A DNA stretch of 64,000 nt from Niallia alba (GTDB taxonomy: Bacteria > Bacillota > Bacilli > Bacillales > Cytobacillaceae): assembly GCF_012933555.1 (NCBI RefSeq), contig NZ_JABBPK010000001.1, positions 3,140,001-3,204,000 on the forward strand, in the 5' to 3' direction. The notes beneath the pieces were generated by a model, which saw only the letters and a program-made list of their open reading frames with translations, was not told the DNA's origin and searched no databases. A program made the translations under genes and the position numbers. Shown in pieces: positions 28,087 to 36,583 of the stretch. How positions within the stretch are numbered: position 1 is the first letter of the stretch; each line of letters opens with the position of its first letter.

Positions 28087-28168
28087 GTCTGGATTCTACC
28101 TCCTAATTACCTTCAAAAACAATACCATTACCTCTATAAAATAATTGAATAATTAAGATACTAATAGT

Positions 28169-28200
28169 AAAAATGACCTTCTAAAATAAAGGTCATTTTT
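28169..28200 (-). terminator. Terminator of NUDIX pseudogene
   Basis: AAAAATGACCTT and AAGGTCATTTTT form a 12-bp stem around a short loop on the minus strand and overlap the last codons of the NUDIX frame. Confidence 0.75.
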
Positions 28201-28612
28201 ACAAGAAAATTCTTTTTCTAGCAAATAAATCCTCCACTTTGTTTGCTATCACTCTTGGTTTTACATCAATAGCCGTTAAATCCTCTATTTTTACCCACAT
28301 CGGCAAATAAGTACCACGATCTTGATTACGATCAGTAAATTCTTCCCCTTTTCCCGATCCAATCGTTCCACTAACTACATTCGCTAAGAAAAAATATTGA
28401 GTTCCTTGATACTCTAGTTCCGCTAGACATTCTCTTATTCCAACCGTTACACCTAACTCTTCGAATGCTTCCCGTATAGCTGCTTCCTCTGGTTTCTATT
28501 CTTTTTCGATTCCTCCACCTGGAAAAACATAATAAGTCGAACTTTCTCTTACTCTTTTTATTAAACAAACTTTATTCTCTTCTATAATGACAACAGAACC
28601 TCTATTTCGCAC
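28199..28612 (-). pseudogene. NUDIX hydrolase with nonsense codon in catalytic box
   Basis: From a GTG at 28612 with AAGGTG upstream, the frame reads VRNRGSVVIIEENKVCLIKR and on through YYVFPGGGIEKE. A TAG follows at 28498-28496, then KPEEAAIREAFEELGV to a normal stop at 28201. The stop codon replaces the first conserved Glu of the NUDIX box (G-x5-E-x7-REUxEExGU), one base from GAG. The remaining 137-codon frame is otherwise intact, so the inactivation is recent, or it is a sequencing error. Confidence 0.8.
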
Positions 28613-28755
28613 TAATATTCACCTTTTCCTTATTTTTTAAGGAAGAGACTCCTTTTTTAACACCAACTATTCCATTCAATTTATACACTAGATTAACAAA
28701 GAAGGGGTCTTTTTAGAAAGGCCCTTTTCCTATAGATTTATTGAGATTTTTCTAT

Positions 28756-29085
28756 TTATTTTAGTGGGTTACCATGAACAATATGCCAATGTAAATGTTT
28801 TGAATCTTGATACTTCCCGATATTGGTAATAACTCTGCATGCACCATGCTCTTGAGTTACTGTAGCAGCCACTTGTTTTATAACACCAAAAAGCTCCAAT
28901 AGTAAATTATTATCCGCTTCTTCTAAAGTAATTAGAGAAGCGATATGTTTTTTCGGAATAGTAACGATATGGATTGGATAGAAGGGTTTTGTATGATAAT
29001 AAGCTAAGACATTTTCTGTTTCCATAACTTTTCTAACCGTTGTTTTTCCGCTAAGAACCTCGTCACAATAGAAATCTTCTGTCAT
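28756..29085 (-). CDS. HIT-family protein
   Basis: 109 residues, a histidine-triad nucleotide hydrolase or transferase. The triad is HLHWHIVHG close to the C-terminus, and the front has the usual PFYPIHIVTIPKKHI strand-loop. Such proteins hydrolyse adenylated amines or dinucleotide polyphosphates. RBS GGAGG precedes the ATG. Confidence 0.9.
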   Translation of the reverse strand: MTEDFYCDEVLSGKTTVRKVMETENVLAYYHTKPFYPIHIVTIPKKHIASLITLEEADNNLLLELFGVIKQVAATVTQEHGACRVITNIGKYQDSKHLHWHIVHGNPLK

Positions 29086-29111
29086 ATTGGTTCCTCCTGT
29101 TTATTATTTAA

Positions 29112-29255
29112 TAACGGAACTTCCATCAGTTGGATTTTCCTCTTCCTCCACTGATGATTAGTGCATTTATCGGACGATTCATTACGAGAGAGTGATTTTC
29201 TCCAGATTGCCGTTTGGTCTTACTGAGCTTTTTGAGTGGGATAAATTTTATGGTC
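29112..29255 (+). repeat. Two-hairpin repeat, copy 3 (diverged)
   Basis: AACTTCCATCAGTTGGA faces TCCACTGATG, then CATTTATCGGACGATTC and TTGGTCTTACTGAGC, ending GAGTGGGATAAA at the stop codon of the SDR-like gene on the opposite strand. It is the most diverged copy, yet both hairpin positions are kept. Confidence 0.65.
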
Positions 29256-29799
29256 TTTTATCCCATGGGTCGATTACGCCTATTATTTTTCTCTCCCTTT
29301 TATTTTTTATGGCTTCGATTACCCCATCTGAAATCTCTTCATGTGTTAGCCATCTTGAATGGTCTTTTTCCAAAATGAAACCTAGTTGAATCTGATAATA
29401 GCTGCAATTTTCTGGAATGGCTATTTCCTTCTTTACTTCCGATAAATCTGAACTACTACCAATAATGTGGAATAAACACCATTTATGTCCATCCTTAGAA
29501 ACTTCGTCCTTTACTATATTCAATGTATTTTCCCCTATAGAATGAACCCATGCAACAACCAAATCAATTGGCCCATTCTGTTGAATGGTCCAACTTAACA
29601 TCTCTCTAAATACAGTAGAATTTGTATAATCAACCAATAATGGAGTTATTTTCGTTTTAGCATTCAAGTTATCTACTAATCTATTCATAGGAACAGGGTT
29701 TCTCCCAACAATAGATATTTTGTAGCCTTCTTGTTCAGCTAGCCATCTAGATACCTCAACAAGCATTCCTGTGCCGCCAATAATTAATACATGCGTCAT
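29248..29799 (-). CDS. SDR-like NAD(P)-binding protein
   Basis: 183 residues. A Rossmann front VLIIGGTGMLVEVSRWL and DLVVAWVHSIGEN are visible, but the classical YxxxK dehydrogenase pair is not clear, so catalytic activity is uncertain. Resembles short annotated short-chain dehydrogenases of bacilli. It lies 26 bases from the upstream lipoprotein gene on the same strand. Confidence 0.7.
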   Translation of the reverse strand: MTHVLIIGGTGMLVEVSRWLAEQEGYKISIVGRNPVPMNRLVDNLNAKTKITPLLVDYTNSTVFREMLSWTIQQNGPIDLVVAWVHSIGENTLNIVKDEVSKDGHKWCLFHIIGSSSDLSEVKKEIAIPENCSYYQIQLGFILEKDHSRWLTHEEISDGVIEAIKNKRERKIIGVIDPWDKRP

Positions 29800-29825
29800 T
29801 TCACTGCTACCCCCTTTTAAATCGT

Positions 29826-30557
29826 TTATCGGTACTCCCTTTCAGTATCTAACCAATCATTCATAATTTCTTCGTTACTAAGCTCATATTCTTCTATAGT
29901 TCCACCAATTAAAGTATGATCTACTTCTATTTCTGTACTATTTACTGTTTTTTCACTTTTATTTTCTAAAGAATCTACTAGATAATATAATTTCTGTCCA
30001 TCCTGCCCCCACTTCACTCCATATATATTTTCGTATATAAGTGAAGCAGTATAATACTGTTTCCATTCAACCATTTCCAGATGATACATATACACTCTGG
30101 CACTTTCTGGGTAGCCACCTATCATAGTAATTATATTTTCATTAGGAGACCATGCAATCCCAAATGGAGGCTCATACCCCATATAGTTATCCTCATCTCC
30201 AATTTTTTCGATAAGATTAAGTGTTTCTCCCGACTGAAGATTAACTACATATACACTTAGTCCTTTTTTATCCCAGATATCCATTGCTGCATATTTTTGA
30301 TCGTAGGATAATTGTACGCTCTTAATTTCAGACTCCTTAGAGGGTAATTCTATTTGTACATTATTATTTGCACTCTTAAGTGTAAGCTTGGATTCTTCTC
30401 GTTTTAATAAGAAGGTTGAAGTTTCAGCGGCCATTTTTGATTGATTTTTAATGGTTATCACATTAGCATTTCTAGCATATTCAATCTTCTTCGTCTCACA
30501 TCCACTTAACACACTAAAGATTAATGCTATTATTATAAATTGCCGGACAACTCGCAT
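29826..30557 (-). CDS. Putative lipoprotein with beta-propeller-like repeats
   Basis: 243 residues from the ATG at 30557 (AAGGAG seven bases upstream); the longer frame to 30602 has none. A signal peptide ends in the lipobox LSGC (Cys about 20), so the protein is probably anchored outside the membrane. The body contains blade-like segments (YAAMDIWDKKGLSVYVVNLQ; IAWSPNENIITMIGGYP; VKWGQDGQKLYYLVD) typical of WD40/TolB-like propellers. Ligand unknown. Confidence 0.72.
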   Translation of the reverse strand: MRVVRQFIIIALIFSVLSGCETKKIEYARNANVITIKNQSKMAAETSTFLLKREESKLTLKSANNNVQIELPSKESEIKSVQLSYDQKYAAMDIWDKKGLSVYVVNLQSGETLNLIEKIGDEDNYMGYEPPFGIAWSPNENIITMIGGYPESARVYMYHLEMVEWKQYYTASLIYENIYGVKWGQDGQKLYYLVDSLENKSEKTVNSTEIEVDHTLIGGTIEEYELSNEEIMNDWLDTEREYR

Positions 30558-30711
30558 AATTACTCCTTTTCCTAGATGCATATAAAGTAAAGAACTATAC
30601 ATTACTTCCTAAAAATTCCTCTTCACTTCTAACTTTAACAAATTTCTCCCATTTATATAAAGTAAAATCAATGATATTCTATAGAAAAGTTAAACTACAG
30701 AGGTGAATGGC

Positions 30712-31593
30712 TTGAAAATTTTAAACTTTGGATCTTTAAATATTGATAAGGTATATTCCGTTCCTCATTTCGTTTCTGCTGGAGAGACATTGTCTTCGAC
30801 GAATTATGAAGAATTTCCTGGAGGTAAGGGGTTAAATCAATCGATTGCGCTTGCTAAAGCTGGAGCAGAAGTCTACCACACGGGAAAGATTGGAAAAGAC
30901 GGTCTATTCTTGAAAGACATTTTATCTGAATCGAATGTGAATATTGATTGGATTGAAGAAACTGGGACCACAACAGGTCATGCGATTATTCAAGTTTCTT
31001 CCAGTGGGGAAAATTGTATTCTTTTATTTGGCGGAGCAAATAAAGAAATAACAATTGATCAAATTAACGATGTTCTAGTGAATTTTTCGCAGGACGATTT
31101 ACTGCTATTGCAAAACGAAATCAACGATTTAGAATACATAGTGGAAAAAGCACACAAAAAAGGATTAAAAATTGCCCTTAATCCATCTCCAATTAATGAA
31201 ACAATTACCAAACTAGGCTTTTCTAAAATTGATTACTTAATTTTAAATGAAATAGAAGCAAAGGCAATTACAGGTGAAAACATGAATGACAAGATTTTTC
31301 AAAGACTATTGTCATTAAACAAACAGCTAAAAATAGTGTTAACTTTAGGCACAGAAGGCGTGATTTATAAAGATAGTGTTCAAGAACATAGACAACCATC
31401 CTATAAAGTAGATGCAGTCGACACTACTGCTGCTGGTGACACCTTCTTAGGTTATTTTTTAAGTCAAATTTCGCAGCATACTGATATAAAAAAATCTTTG
31501 CAAATTGCAGCAAAGGCAGCTTCCATTGCAGTAACTCGAAAAGGAGCCGCTTCTTCCATTCCAACATGGCAAGAAGTAATCGAGACAATCTAA
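30712..31593 (+). CDS. PfkB-family sugar kinase (ribokinase-like)
   Basis: 293 residues from the TTG at 30712, with AGAGGTG eight bases upstream (the GTG at 30703 lies within that site). Signatures: FPGGKGLNQSIALAKAG near the start, and the ATP/anion-hole motif DTTAAGDTFLGYF with the catalytic Asp near the end. Closest in type to ribokinase, but no rbs transporter adjoins, so the sugar is uncertain. It ends with an intrinsic terminator. Confidence 0.85.
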   Translation: MKILNFGSLNIDKVYSVPHFVSAGETLSSTNYEEFPGGKGLNQSIALAKAGAEVYHTGKIGKDGLFLKDILSESNVNIDWIEETGTTTGHAIIQVSSSGENCILLFGGANKEITIDQINDVLVNFSQDDLLLLQNEINDLEYIVEKAHKKGLKIALNPSPINETITKLGFSKIDYLILNEIEAKAITGENMNDKIFQRLLSLNKQLKIVLTLGTEGVIYKDSVQEHRQPSYKVDAVDTTAAGDTFLGYFLSQISQHTDIKKSLQIAAKAASIAVTRKGAASSIPTWQEVIETI

Positions 31594-31607
31594 ATATAGA
31601 TCTGCTT

Positions 31608-31642
31608 AAAAAGGGAGGGTCTTTTAGCGATTCTCCCTTTTC
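31608..31642 (+). terminator. Terminator after PfkB-family kinase
   Basis: AAAAGGGAG and CTCCCTTTT pair around a loop of about 15 bases. The T tract is short. Confidence 0.55.
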
Positions 31643-31761
31643 AAGTAAAACTTTGTCTTGATCTTAGTTATGTCCTTAACTGAACATTGGATGAATTTTT
31701 CTGGGTAGAAAAGGATGAATAATAATGAAAAAGATAAAAACAATCTATCAGAAGGTGCAAT

Positions 31762-32154
31762 ATGAATAAATTTTCAAGTAAGTTAACAGTCTTTTTATAT
31801 TTCTTATTTTTCGCAAGCACGGGAATCCTTTTGTTCATTTTCTATAAAGATTTTACTAGTACTTTTACCTATTACTTTATTATTGGATACTCTATTTTCA
31901 TTATATGTTTTATCTTTTACTTACTATGGATTGCGACGATCAAGTGGAAGAATAAATTTAGCTGGTCATTACTGAGGGGAAAAATATTGCAATTCGTTTG
32001 TCTATTTATCTTATTCAGCTTAACTAGTTATCTATTTAATTATTTTTTTCTTCCCTCGCATAAAGATTTTACGTTCTCTTTTACAGCTCTTGGCTTTGCA
32101 TTCGGCCTTTCTTTTCTTGACGTCCCAACATTATCCCAAACAAAAAAAGATTAA
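31762..32154 (+). CDS. Hypothetical membrane protein, four helices
   Basis: 130 residues with four hydrophobic segments (about 9-28, 36-58, 72-92, 104-118) and short polar loops. No known motif. AGAAGGTG stands just before the ATG. A 14-codon frame (31725-31769) ends across its start and could be a coupled leader, but it has no recognisable content. Confidence 0.6.
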   Translation: MNKFSSKLTVFLYFLFFASTGILLFIFYKDFTSTFTYYFIIGYSIFIICFIFYLLWIATIKWKNKFSWSLLRGKILQFVCLFILFSLTSYLFNYFFLPSHKDFTFSFTALGFAFGLSFLDVPTLSQTKKD

Positions 32155-32169
32155 AATAGAAATACGGCG

Positions 32170-32221
32170 AAAATACATGATGCATTATAGTTTAAATTCC
32201 ATAGTGTATCATGTATTTTTT
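32170..32221. terminator. Bidirectional terminator 32.2 kb
   Basis: AAATACATGAT pairs with ATCATGTATTT around a loop of about 25 bases, with T runs on either side. It serves the convergent genes at 32154 and 32192 and overlaps the stop codon of the latter. Confidence 0.7.
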
Positions 32222-32539
32222 TGTTTCTTGTGCTTCTAGTATTTTTATAGCTAAATCTGTATGTTCCTTAGATTTTCTTCTGTTTTTATTGGACAAAACA
32301 ATTTCTAAAAAAAGTGGTAACGATTCAGGGGGAATGAGTGTTATCCCCCAGTATGCTAAACCATTTGCAGGTCTATTATATGTATGGAAGTATGTTTTCA
32401 TCATCGCTAATTGCTCTTTTAGCTCTTCTATCATATCATCATTTACTGCAATACACTTATAATGATCAGGGGCATAATGAATGTATGCTTCTTGTTTATC
32501 GAAATTGGCAATAATGCCAAATTGATGGAAAATAGCCAA
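32192..32539 (-). CDS. Hypothetical 115-residue protein
   Basis: Soluble, His/Tyr-rich front (FGIIANFDKQEAYIHYAPDHYK), then an amphipathic middle and a basic C-terminal helix. I do not recognise the family. AAAGGAGG is present just upstream of the ATG. No partner gene is evident; it is convergent with the four-helix membrane protein. Confidence 0.6.
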   Translation of the reverse strand: MAIFHQFGIIANFDKQEAYIHYAPDHYKCIAVNDDMIEELKEQLAMMKTYFHTYNRPANGLAYWGITLIPPESLPLFLEIVLSNKNRRKSKEHTDLAIKILEAQETKKYMIHYGI

Positions 32540-32603
32540 GCATTTCCTCCTTTCCGATATGGATAATACTTCTTTCTATTAAACTCATCTTTTGCTTTTG
32601 CAT

Positions 32604-33164
32604 TCATAAATTAAATCGTTCTTGTATCCGCTTTGCCGCCTCTTCAGCACTTATGTTTGTATTATTGATTCGTAAGTAATTACTTTGATTTATTTCTCCT
32701 GGCCAAGAATTTAAACGGTATCTTTCCATCGAAGTTTTCAAGTTATTTTCAGACCAAACGATATCTCTTTTAGTTGGTTTATGCTCTAATCGTTGGGGAC
32801 TTTTATTTCTTATGATTCTTTCTTCTATCTGTGCTTCAAGCTCCACGAAATAGATGGTTCCTCCTCTTGATTCAAACAGCTCGCATACATGATTAACATA
32901 ATTCCAATCTTCTTTCATATCAAATGCCCATACGTAAGTGAAGATGATGCCATCTAAATCACTTTTTGATACCGCTTCAAATATTTCATTACGAAACAGC
33001 TCAACTAATCTCTTTCCCTCTGTAGTTCCATAATCGAAAAATGTGCTAACCAAATCGATTGTCATATGATTATGGAATAGCTTTAAGTCAGTTATTTTTG
33101 CTAATTCTAGGCCAACTGTCATTTTCCCAACTGCTTGTGGCCCGAATATTAGAACAAATTTCAC
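32604..33164 (-). CDS. P-loop kinase-like ATPase
   Basis: 186 residues starting MKFVLIFGPQAVGKMTVGLE, with the Walker A loop GPQAVGKMT. A possible lid region with IRNKSPQRLEHKPTKRD follows. The size and layout suit shikimate- or nucleoside-kinase-like proteins of the AAA_18 type; the substrate is unknown. RBS AAAGGGGAAT lies upstream of the ATG. Confidence 0.75.
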   Translation of the reverse strand: MKFVLIFGPQAVGKMTVGLELAKITDLKLFHNHMTIDLVSTFFDYGTTEGKRLVELFRNEIFEAVSKSDLDGIIFTYVWAFDMKEDWNYVNHVCELFESRGGTIYFVELEAQIEERIIRNKSPQRLEHKPTKRDIVWSENNLKTSMERYRLNSWPGEINQSNYLRINNTNISAEEAAKRIQERFNL

Positions 33165-33313
33165 TTCTTATTCCCCTTTACTAAAAAATTCTTAAGTTAT
33201 CTTTTCTTGTATGCCTATATTTGTTTATTTTAGCAAAGGAAATTGTAATCACAATAAAATTTGGTTATACAACTTAAAATTTCCAATTATTCATTTACAT
33301 TATTAGCCATTTA

Positions 33314-33348
33314 TACTAAAATATTATTTAGTAAATAATATTTTAGTA
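33314..33348. promoter_or_regulatory. Perfect 35-bp palindrome before XRE-like gene
   Basis: TACTAAAATATTATTT and its exact complement AAATAATATTTTAGTA flank a 3-base centre. It lies four bases before the ribosome site of the regulator gene at 33365. The position suits an autoregulatory operator; a terminator is unlikely because the stem is AT only. Confidence 0.65.
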
Positions 33349-33364
33349 CTTTAGGGGGTTAATA

Positions 33365-33895
33365 ATGAGTTTACTTGATGTCTATTTACAAAAAAATGAA
33401 AAAAAGCGTTATGATGTTTATAAACAAACTGGGTTAAGCCAACAAGTACTTTCTGCAGTCAATAAAAAGAAAGTTAGCAGCTATTCTGTAAAAACCATTC
33501 AAGCCATCGCCCAAACAGTTGCAAAAACAGAAGGAAAAGTGTTGGACGAACTTTTACAATTAGAAAAAGAAAATGCCTATTTTGAAGTATTTAATACAGA
33601 AGATTTACTACTGGCCTTTGCAAATAAAGAATCTCATATTTTAATTAAAGAGGAATATAAAAAAGAAATAGAGGAACTAGCAAAAACACAGCTTTCAGAA
33701 ACGGAAACACTCGGGCTGGAATTAGGTTCTGCTGGAACTATATACATTTTAAGTGAAATTTTTTATCAGCTTGTCTTAAAACTTAGTAATAAAAACAAAG
33801 ATCAAAAAAAACTTGAAAACGACCTACGCAAGTATAAGATTAAAAAACATAACGAAAAAGAATATTTATTGTATTTTAAGCATTTAGACTATTAG
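33365..33895 (+). CDS. XRE-like helix-turn-helix protein
   Basis: 176 residues. The first 65 look like an HTH of the Cro/CI type (KKRYDVYKQTGLSQQVLSAV ... SVKTIQAIAQTVAK). The remaining 110 are charged and helical, with no domain I recognise. The ATG follows TTAGGGGG. The perfect palindrome directly upstream suggests self-control. A toxin-antitoxin or phage-type role is possible but has no partner gene next to it. Confidence 0.7.
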   Translation: MSLLDVYLQKNEKKRYDVYKQTGLSQQVLSAVNKKKVSSYSVKTIQAIAQTVAKTEGKVLDELLQLEKENAYFEVFNTEDLLLAFANKESHILIKEEYKKEIEELAKTQLSETETLGLELGSAGTIYILSEIFYQLVLKLSNKNKDQKKLENDLRKYKIKKHNEKEYLLYFKHLDY

Positions 33896-34011
33896 ATAAG
33901 ACAAAGGAAAAGGAGAACAGTTCAATACCTTCTTCTCCTTTGTTGTTCTATTTAAACATGGCTTCGAGCTATTCTATTTCTTTTACACAATTTTTATCAT
34001 GGTTTAAAGTC

Positions 34012-34699
34012 CTATTGAAATTTCTTTAAAACTAATTGTTTATTTTCGATTTCATAAATATAATCTGCAACACGCTCTATAAATGCTTGATCATGTGAAA
34101 CAAGAATGACTGTTCCTTCATAGGCTTTTAAAAATCGCTCTAAAGCTTCGATACAATCAATATCTAAATATATTCAATCACCATTCCATCCACAACTTCC
34201 CATATTTTCGTCACTAGTTTATCAAGAAAACTTCGGTCATGACTGACAAGAATAAGCGCACCATAATAGTACTCTAATTCTTCCAATAAGAATTGTTTGC
34301 CTAACTTATCTAAATGGGTTGTTGGTTCATCTAACAATAAGCCTTCTCGATAATTGGAGAAACCCTCTGCTATTTTGAGTCTCGTTAACTTTCCCCACTA
34401 AAATTTTCTATTTTCGTTTTAGGGATAGAAAGTTTTCCGATTAAGTCATACTTAACTTCCTTTGTTTCAGGTGAATTTAATTGATCAAAATAAGCGAAAT
34501 CTACAAAACGATTTATTTGTCCTTTCTCTGTCGGAATCCTACCTGCCATTAATTTTAGCAAGGTACTCTTACCGGTCCCATTCTTTCCTACAATACCAAT
34601 TTGATCAAACTGATGTACAGATAATCTTGGTATTGTTAACACAATCCGATCTAAATACGTAACTTCTATATTCACTAATTCAAGAAATACTTTTTCCAT
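34012..34699 (-). pseudogene. Broken ABC-F ribosomal protection ATPase (Vga/Msr-like)
   Basis: From the ATG at 34699 (GGAGG upstream) the frame encodes the first ABC domain with Walker A GIVGKNGTGKST. It stops early at ENFSGES; one frame over it resumes LTRLKIAEGFSNYREG and LLLDEPTTHLDKLGKQF up to SHDRSFLDKLVTK. A large deletion then joins this to the end of the second ABC domain (DIDCIEALERFLKAYEG, LVSHDQAFIERVADYIYE). A full ABC-F has about 490 residues; about 230 remain. The frameshift fits loss of one G in a G run of the SGGE signature. Confidence 0.85.
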
Positions 34700-34729
34700 T
34701 ATTTTACCCTCCATTGGTTATTTTCCAAT

Positions 34730-34877
34730 AAAAAAATCACAGGCAAATTTCCTGTGATCTAGAGTAAAGGGGAAAAACTACCTTTTTAAGATAGCGTTAT
34801 AGTAAATTGCCCTTTTATAAAAAAGGCAATTTAAAAAGGTAGAAATATCTACCTTTTAAACAGCATTCCATATCCAT
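34730..34877 (-). promoter_or_regulatory. Attenuator leader of the ABC-F gene
   Basis: Minus strand: ATCACAGGAAATTTGCCTGTGAT followed by a T7 run (34759-34730) is an intrinsic terminator ending just before the ribosome site. Upstream, AAAGGTAG/CTACCTTT pairings and ATTGCC/GGCAAT offer alternative stems (34787-34857). A 20-codon frame (34877-34815, MDMECCLKGRYFYLFKLPFL) overlaps these stems and could be the leader peptide, but it has a poor ribosome site. Drug-induced antitermination of this kind is known for vmlR/vga/lsa-type genes. Confidence 0.65.
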
Positions 34878-34994
34878 ACAACACAGTCGTTACTGATATT
34901 GTACAAGAAAGAATACATCAATAGAAATAATGGTCACTAATGATTGTTTCCAATATGCAATGAAGATTATTAAAAAAGGACAGACTAATCCCGT

Positions 34995-35162
34995 TTACTC
35001 TGTATACACAAAACAGAGCCTTTGAACATATTTAATTACTTGTTCAAAGCTAGGAATCGAAGTCTCATCGAATGTGTCATTTTTTAATAATCCTCCTTCA
35101 TTAATTACAAGTAACGTTATAGAGAGAGGAACAATGAATGGCAAAGAAAAATTCAAGTACAT
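34995..35162 (-). CDS. Hypothetical 55-codon frame, possible relic
   Basis: Begins MYLNFSLPFIVPLSITLLVI and continues with a polar stretch to KYVQRLCFVYTE. No ribosome site is visible and no family recognised. It may be a fragment of a larger gene; the remaining sequence 34878-34994 holds nothing I can identify. Confidence 0.25.
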   Translation of the reverse strand: MYLNFSLPFIVPLSITLLVINEGGLLKNDTFDETSIPSFEQVIKYVQRLCFVYTE

Positions 35163-35170
35163 ATTTTAAC

Positions 35171-35683
35171 TTACAATGGATAAAAATTTGCTGTTTCAGC
35201 ACTGACCTCATCTATAATACAATCTTTCCTCTTTAACAATGCATGTAATGCAGTTTGAACATATCCATTTTCAAATGTTTCTAATGGCTGAGGCAATTCT
35301 TCTTGATCCAAAATATAATATATATGATTAGGTTTAACTACTACATCAATAATTAAATCTTCAAACATGACAATATTATTTTGAATGCTATTTTTTCTCA
35401 CAATGTTAAAATACGCTCCCAAATACTTTCCATTTTCCTCTCTCCAAAAATATAAATTATATGGCTGATCCAACCAGTAATAGGCAAACGTGTATGTCCC
35501 TTTTGGAATAACTAGTTTTTCCTTCCCCTTCCCCATTTCAAATGGTTTTTCCACTTGATGTAAGAGGGTAATTTTTTTATTATCAGAGTGAATAAGTTTG
35601 CATTGATATTCTTCTATTGTGGAATTATAACGAATTTTCCTTTCAATTATCGTTTTGCCATACTTTAATTTCCATTCTAACAT
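35171..35683 (-). CDS. DUF402 family protein
   Basis: 170 residues from the ATG at 35683 (GGAGATGATAGA upstream); the longer frame to 35734 is unsupported. It has the DUF402 core (YWLDQPYNLYFWREENGKYL, GAYFNIVRKNSIQNN, FEDLIIDVVVKPN and DQEELPQPLE), whose characterised members are metal-dependent nucleoside di- or triphosphatases. A truncated second DUF402 gene lies at 24877, so the island carried two. Confidence 0.8.
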   Translation of the reverse strand: MLEWKLKYGKTIIERKIRYNSTIEEYQCKLIHSDNKKITLLHQVEKPFEMGKGKEKLVIPKGTYTFAYYWLDQPYNLYFWREENGKYLGAYFNIVRKNSIQNNIVMFEDLIIDVVVKPNHIYYILDQEELPQPLETFENGYVQTALHALLKRKDCIIDEVSAETANFYPL

Positions 35684-35892
35684 TCTATCATCTCCAATAA
35701 ATTGAACCATATTTACTAATAGTTTCCCAATCATAATAGATAGGCAAACATTTATACAAACAAGTTATAAAAGAATTCAATGATAAATCGTGATAATATT
35801 TGATTTTGTAGATAGCACTAAATGTTTTTGTAAACATGCTAAAATAAGATAACAAACTAAAGAATGATATATTTTTTAAAGGCGGGGAGAAA

Positions 35893-36207
35893 ATGTATGT
35901 AAAAGTATATGAATACCATATTATGCCGGATAAGTTAGAGGAATATTTTCGCATACAAGAAAAAGTAAGCCACATCTATCGTAAATACATCGATTTAAAA
36001 ACAACCTATCTACAAAGTAATGATGATCCAACAAAATGGCTGGAGATAACGACATATAAAAGCGAACAAGATTATCAAATCAATATTGATTTGATCAATG
36101 AACAAGCAGAAATTCAAATATTATTTAATGAATTCCAAGCTTTACTTATCCCAGAAAATAGTCATATAAAAGAAGAAGCATTCACCAAAGTGGCAGTAAT
36201 AAAATAA
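35893..36207 (+). CDS. Hypothetical 104-residue protein, possible ABM-like fold
   Basis: Layout YVKVYEYHIMPDKLEEYFRI ... WLEITTYKSEQDYQINIDLI suggests a dimeric ferredoxin-like fold as in antibiotic-biosynthesis-monooxygenase-like proteins. No catalytic residue can be named. RBS AAAGGCGGGG lies upstream. It is the last cargo gene of the island before yqkE. Confidence 0.6.
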   Translation: MYVKVYEYHIMPDKLEEYFRIQEKVSHIYRKYIDLKTTYLQSNDDPTKWLEITTYKSEQDYQINIDLINEQAEIQILFNEFQALLIPENSHIKEEAFTKVAVIK

Positions 36208-36220
36208 ACCATTAGAAAAG

Positions 36221-36577
36221 AGGCTGGGCCAAAAATATTCCAACCAAATATAAATCCGAATAATCATATGCAGATATTGATAAAACTTCCGTATAATTGT
36301 TTGGTTTTTTTATTAATTTTAAGAAAGAAGATTTGTGCTTATTACCCGCAGACTGAATACACTTCGCTTTCCATGGGGCGAGCGCCATGCCTCCTCGCTT
36401 CTTAAGTTCCTGCGACTTTCTCGCAGCTCCCATAGGAGTCTACGTGTATCCGGTCTGCTCCGTTTTTCCTACTAATTATATTTACTTTTGAAAAGAATTA
36501 GGCAACTTATTGGTTTCGCTACTAAATGAGAGATTGTTCGTCTTTACCCATTAGATATTTTGTTTTGTCTCAGCCTT
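36221..36577 (+). repeat. Hairpin repeat, copy 6
   Basis: AGGCTGGGCCAAAAAT to TTTTGTCTCAGCC. Stem GCAGACTGAATACAC (36348-36362) with GTGTATCCGGTCTGC (36444-36458): the C-G pair of copy 1 is A-T here, so pairing is kept. One arm position has lost its partner. Confidence 0.8.
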
Positions 36578-36583
36578 TTCTTC

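Noticed and set aside
28371..28568. 65-residue minus-strand ORF
   Set aside because: It is another frame of the NUDIX pseudogene; the NUDIX frame has family motifs and this one has none.
36212..36433. 73-residue minus-strand ORF near 36.3 kb
   Set aside because: Lies within the hairpin repeat, has no ribosome site and no related frame in other copies.
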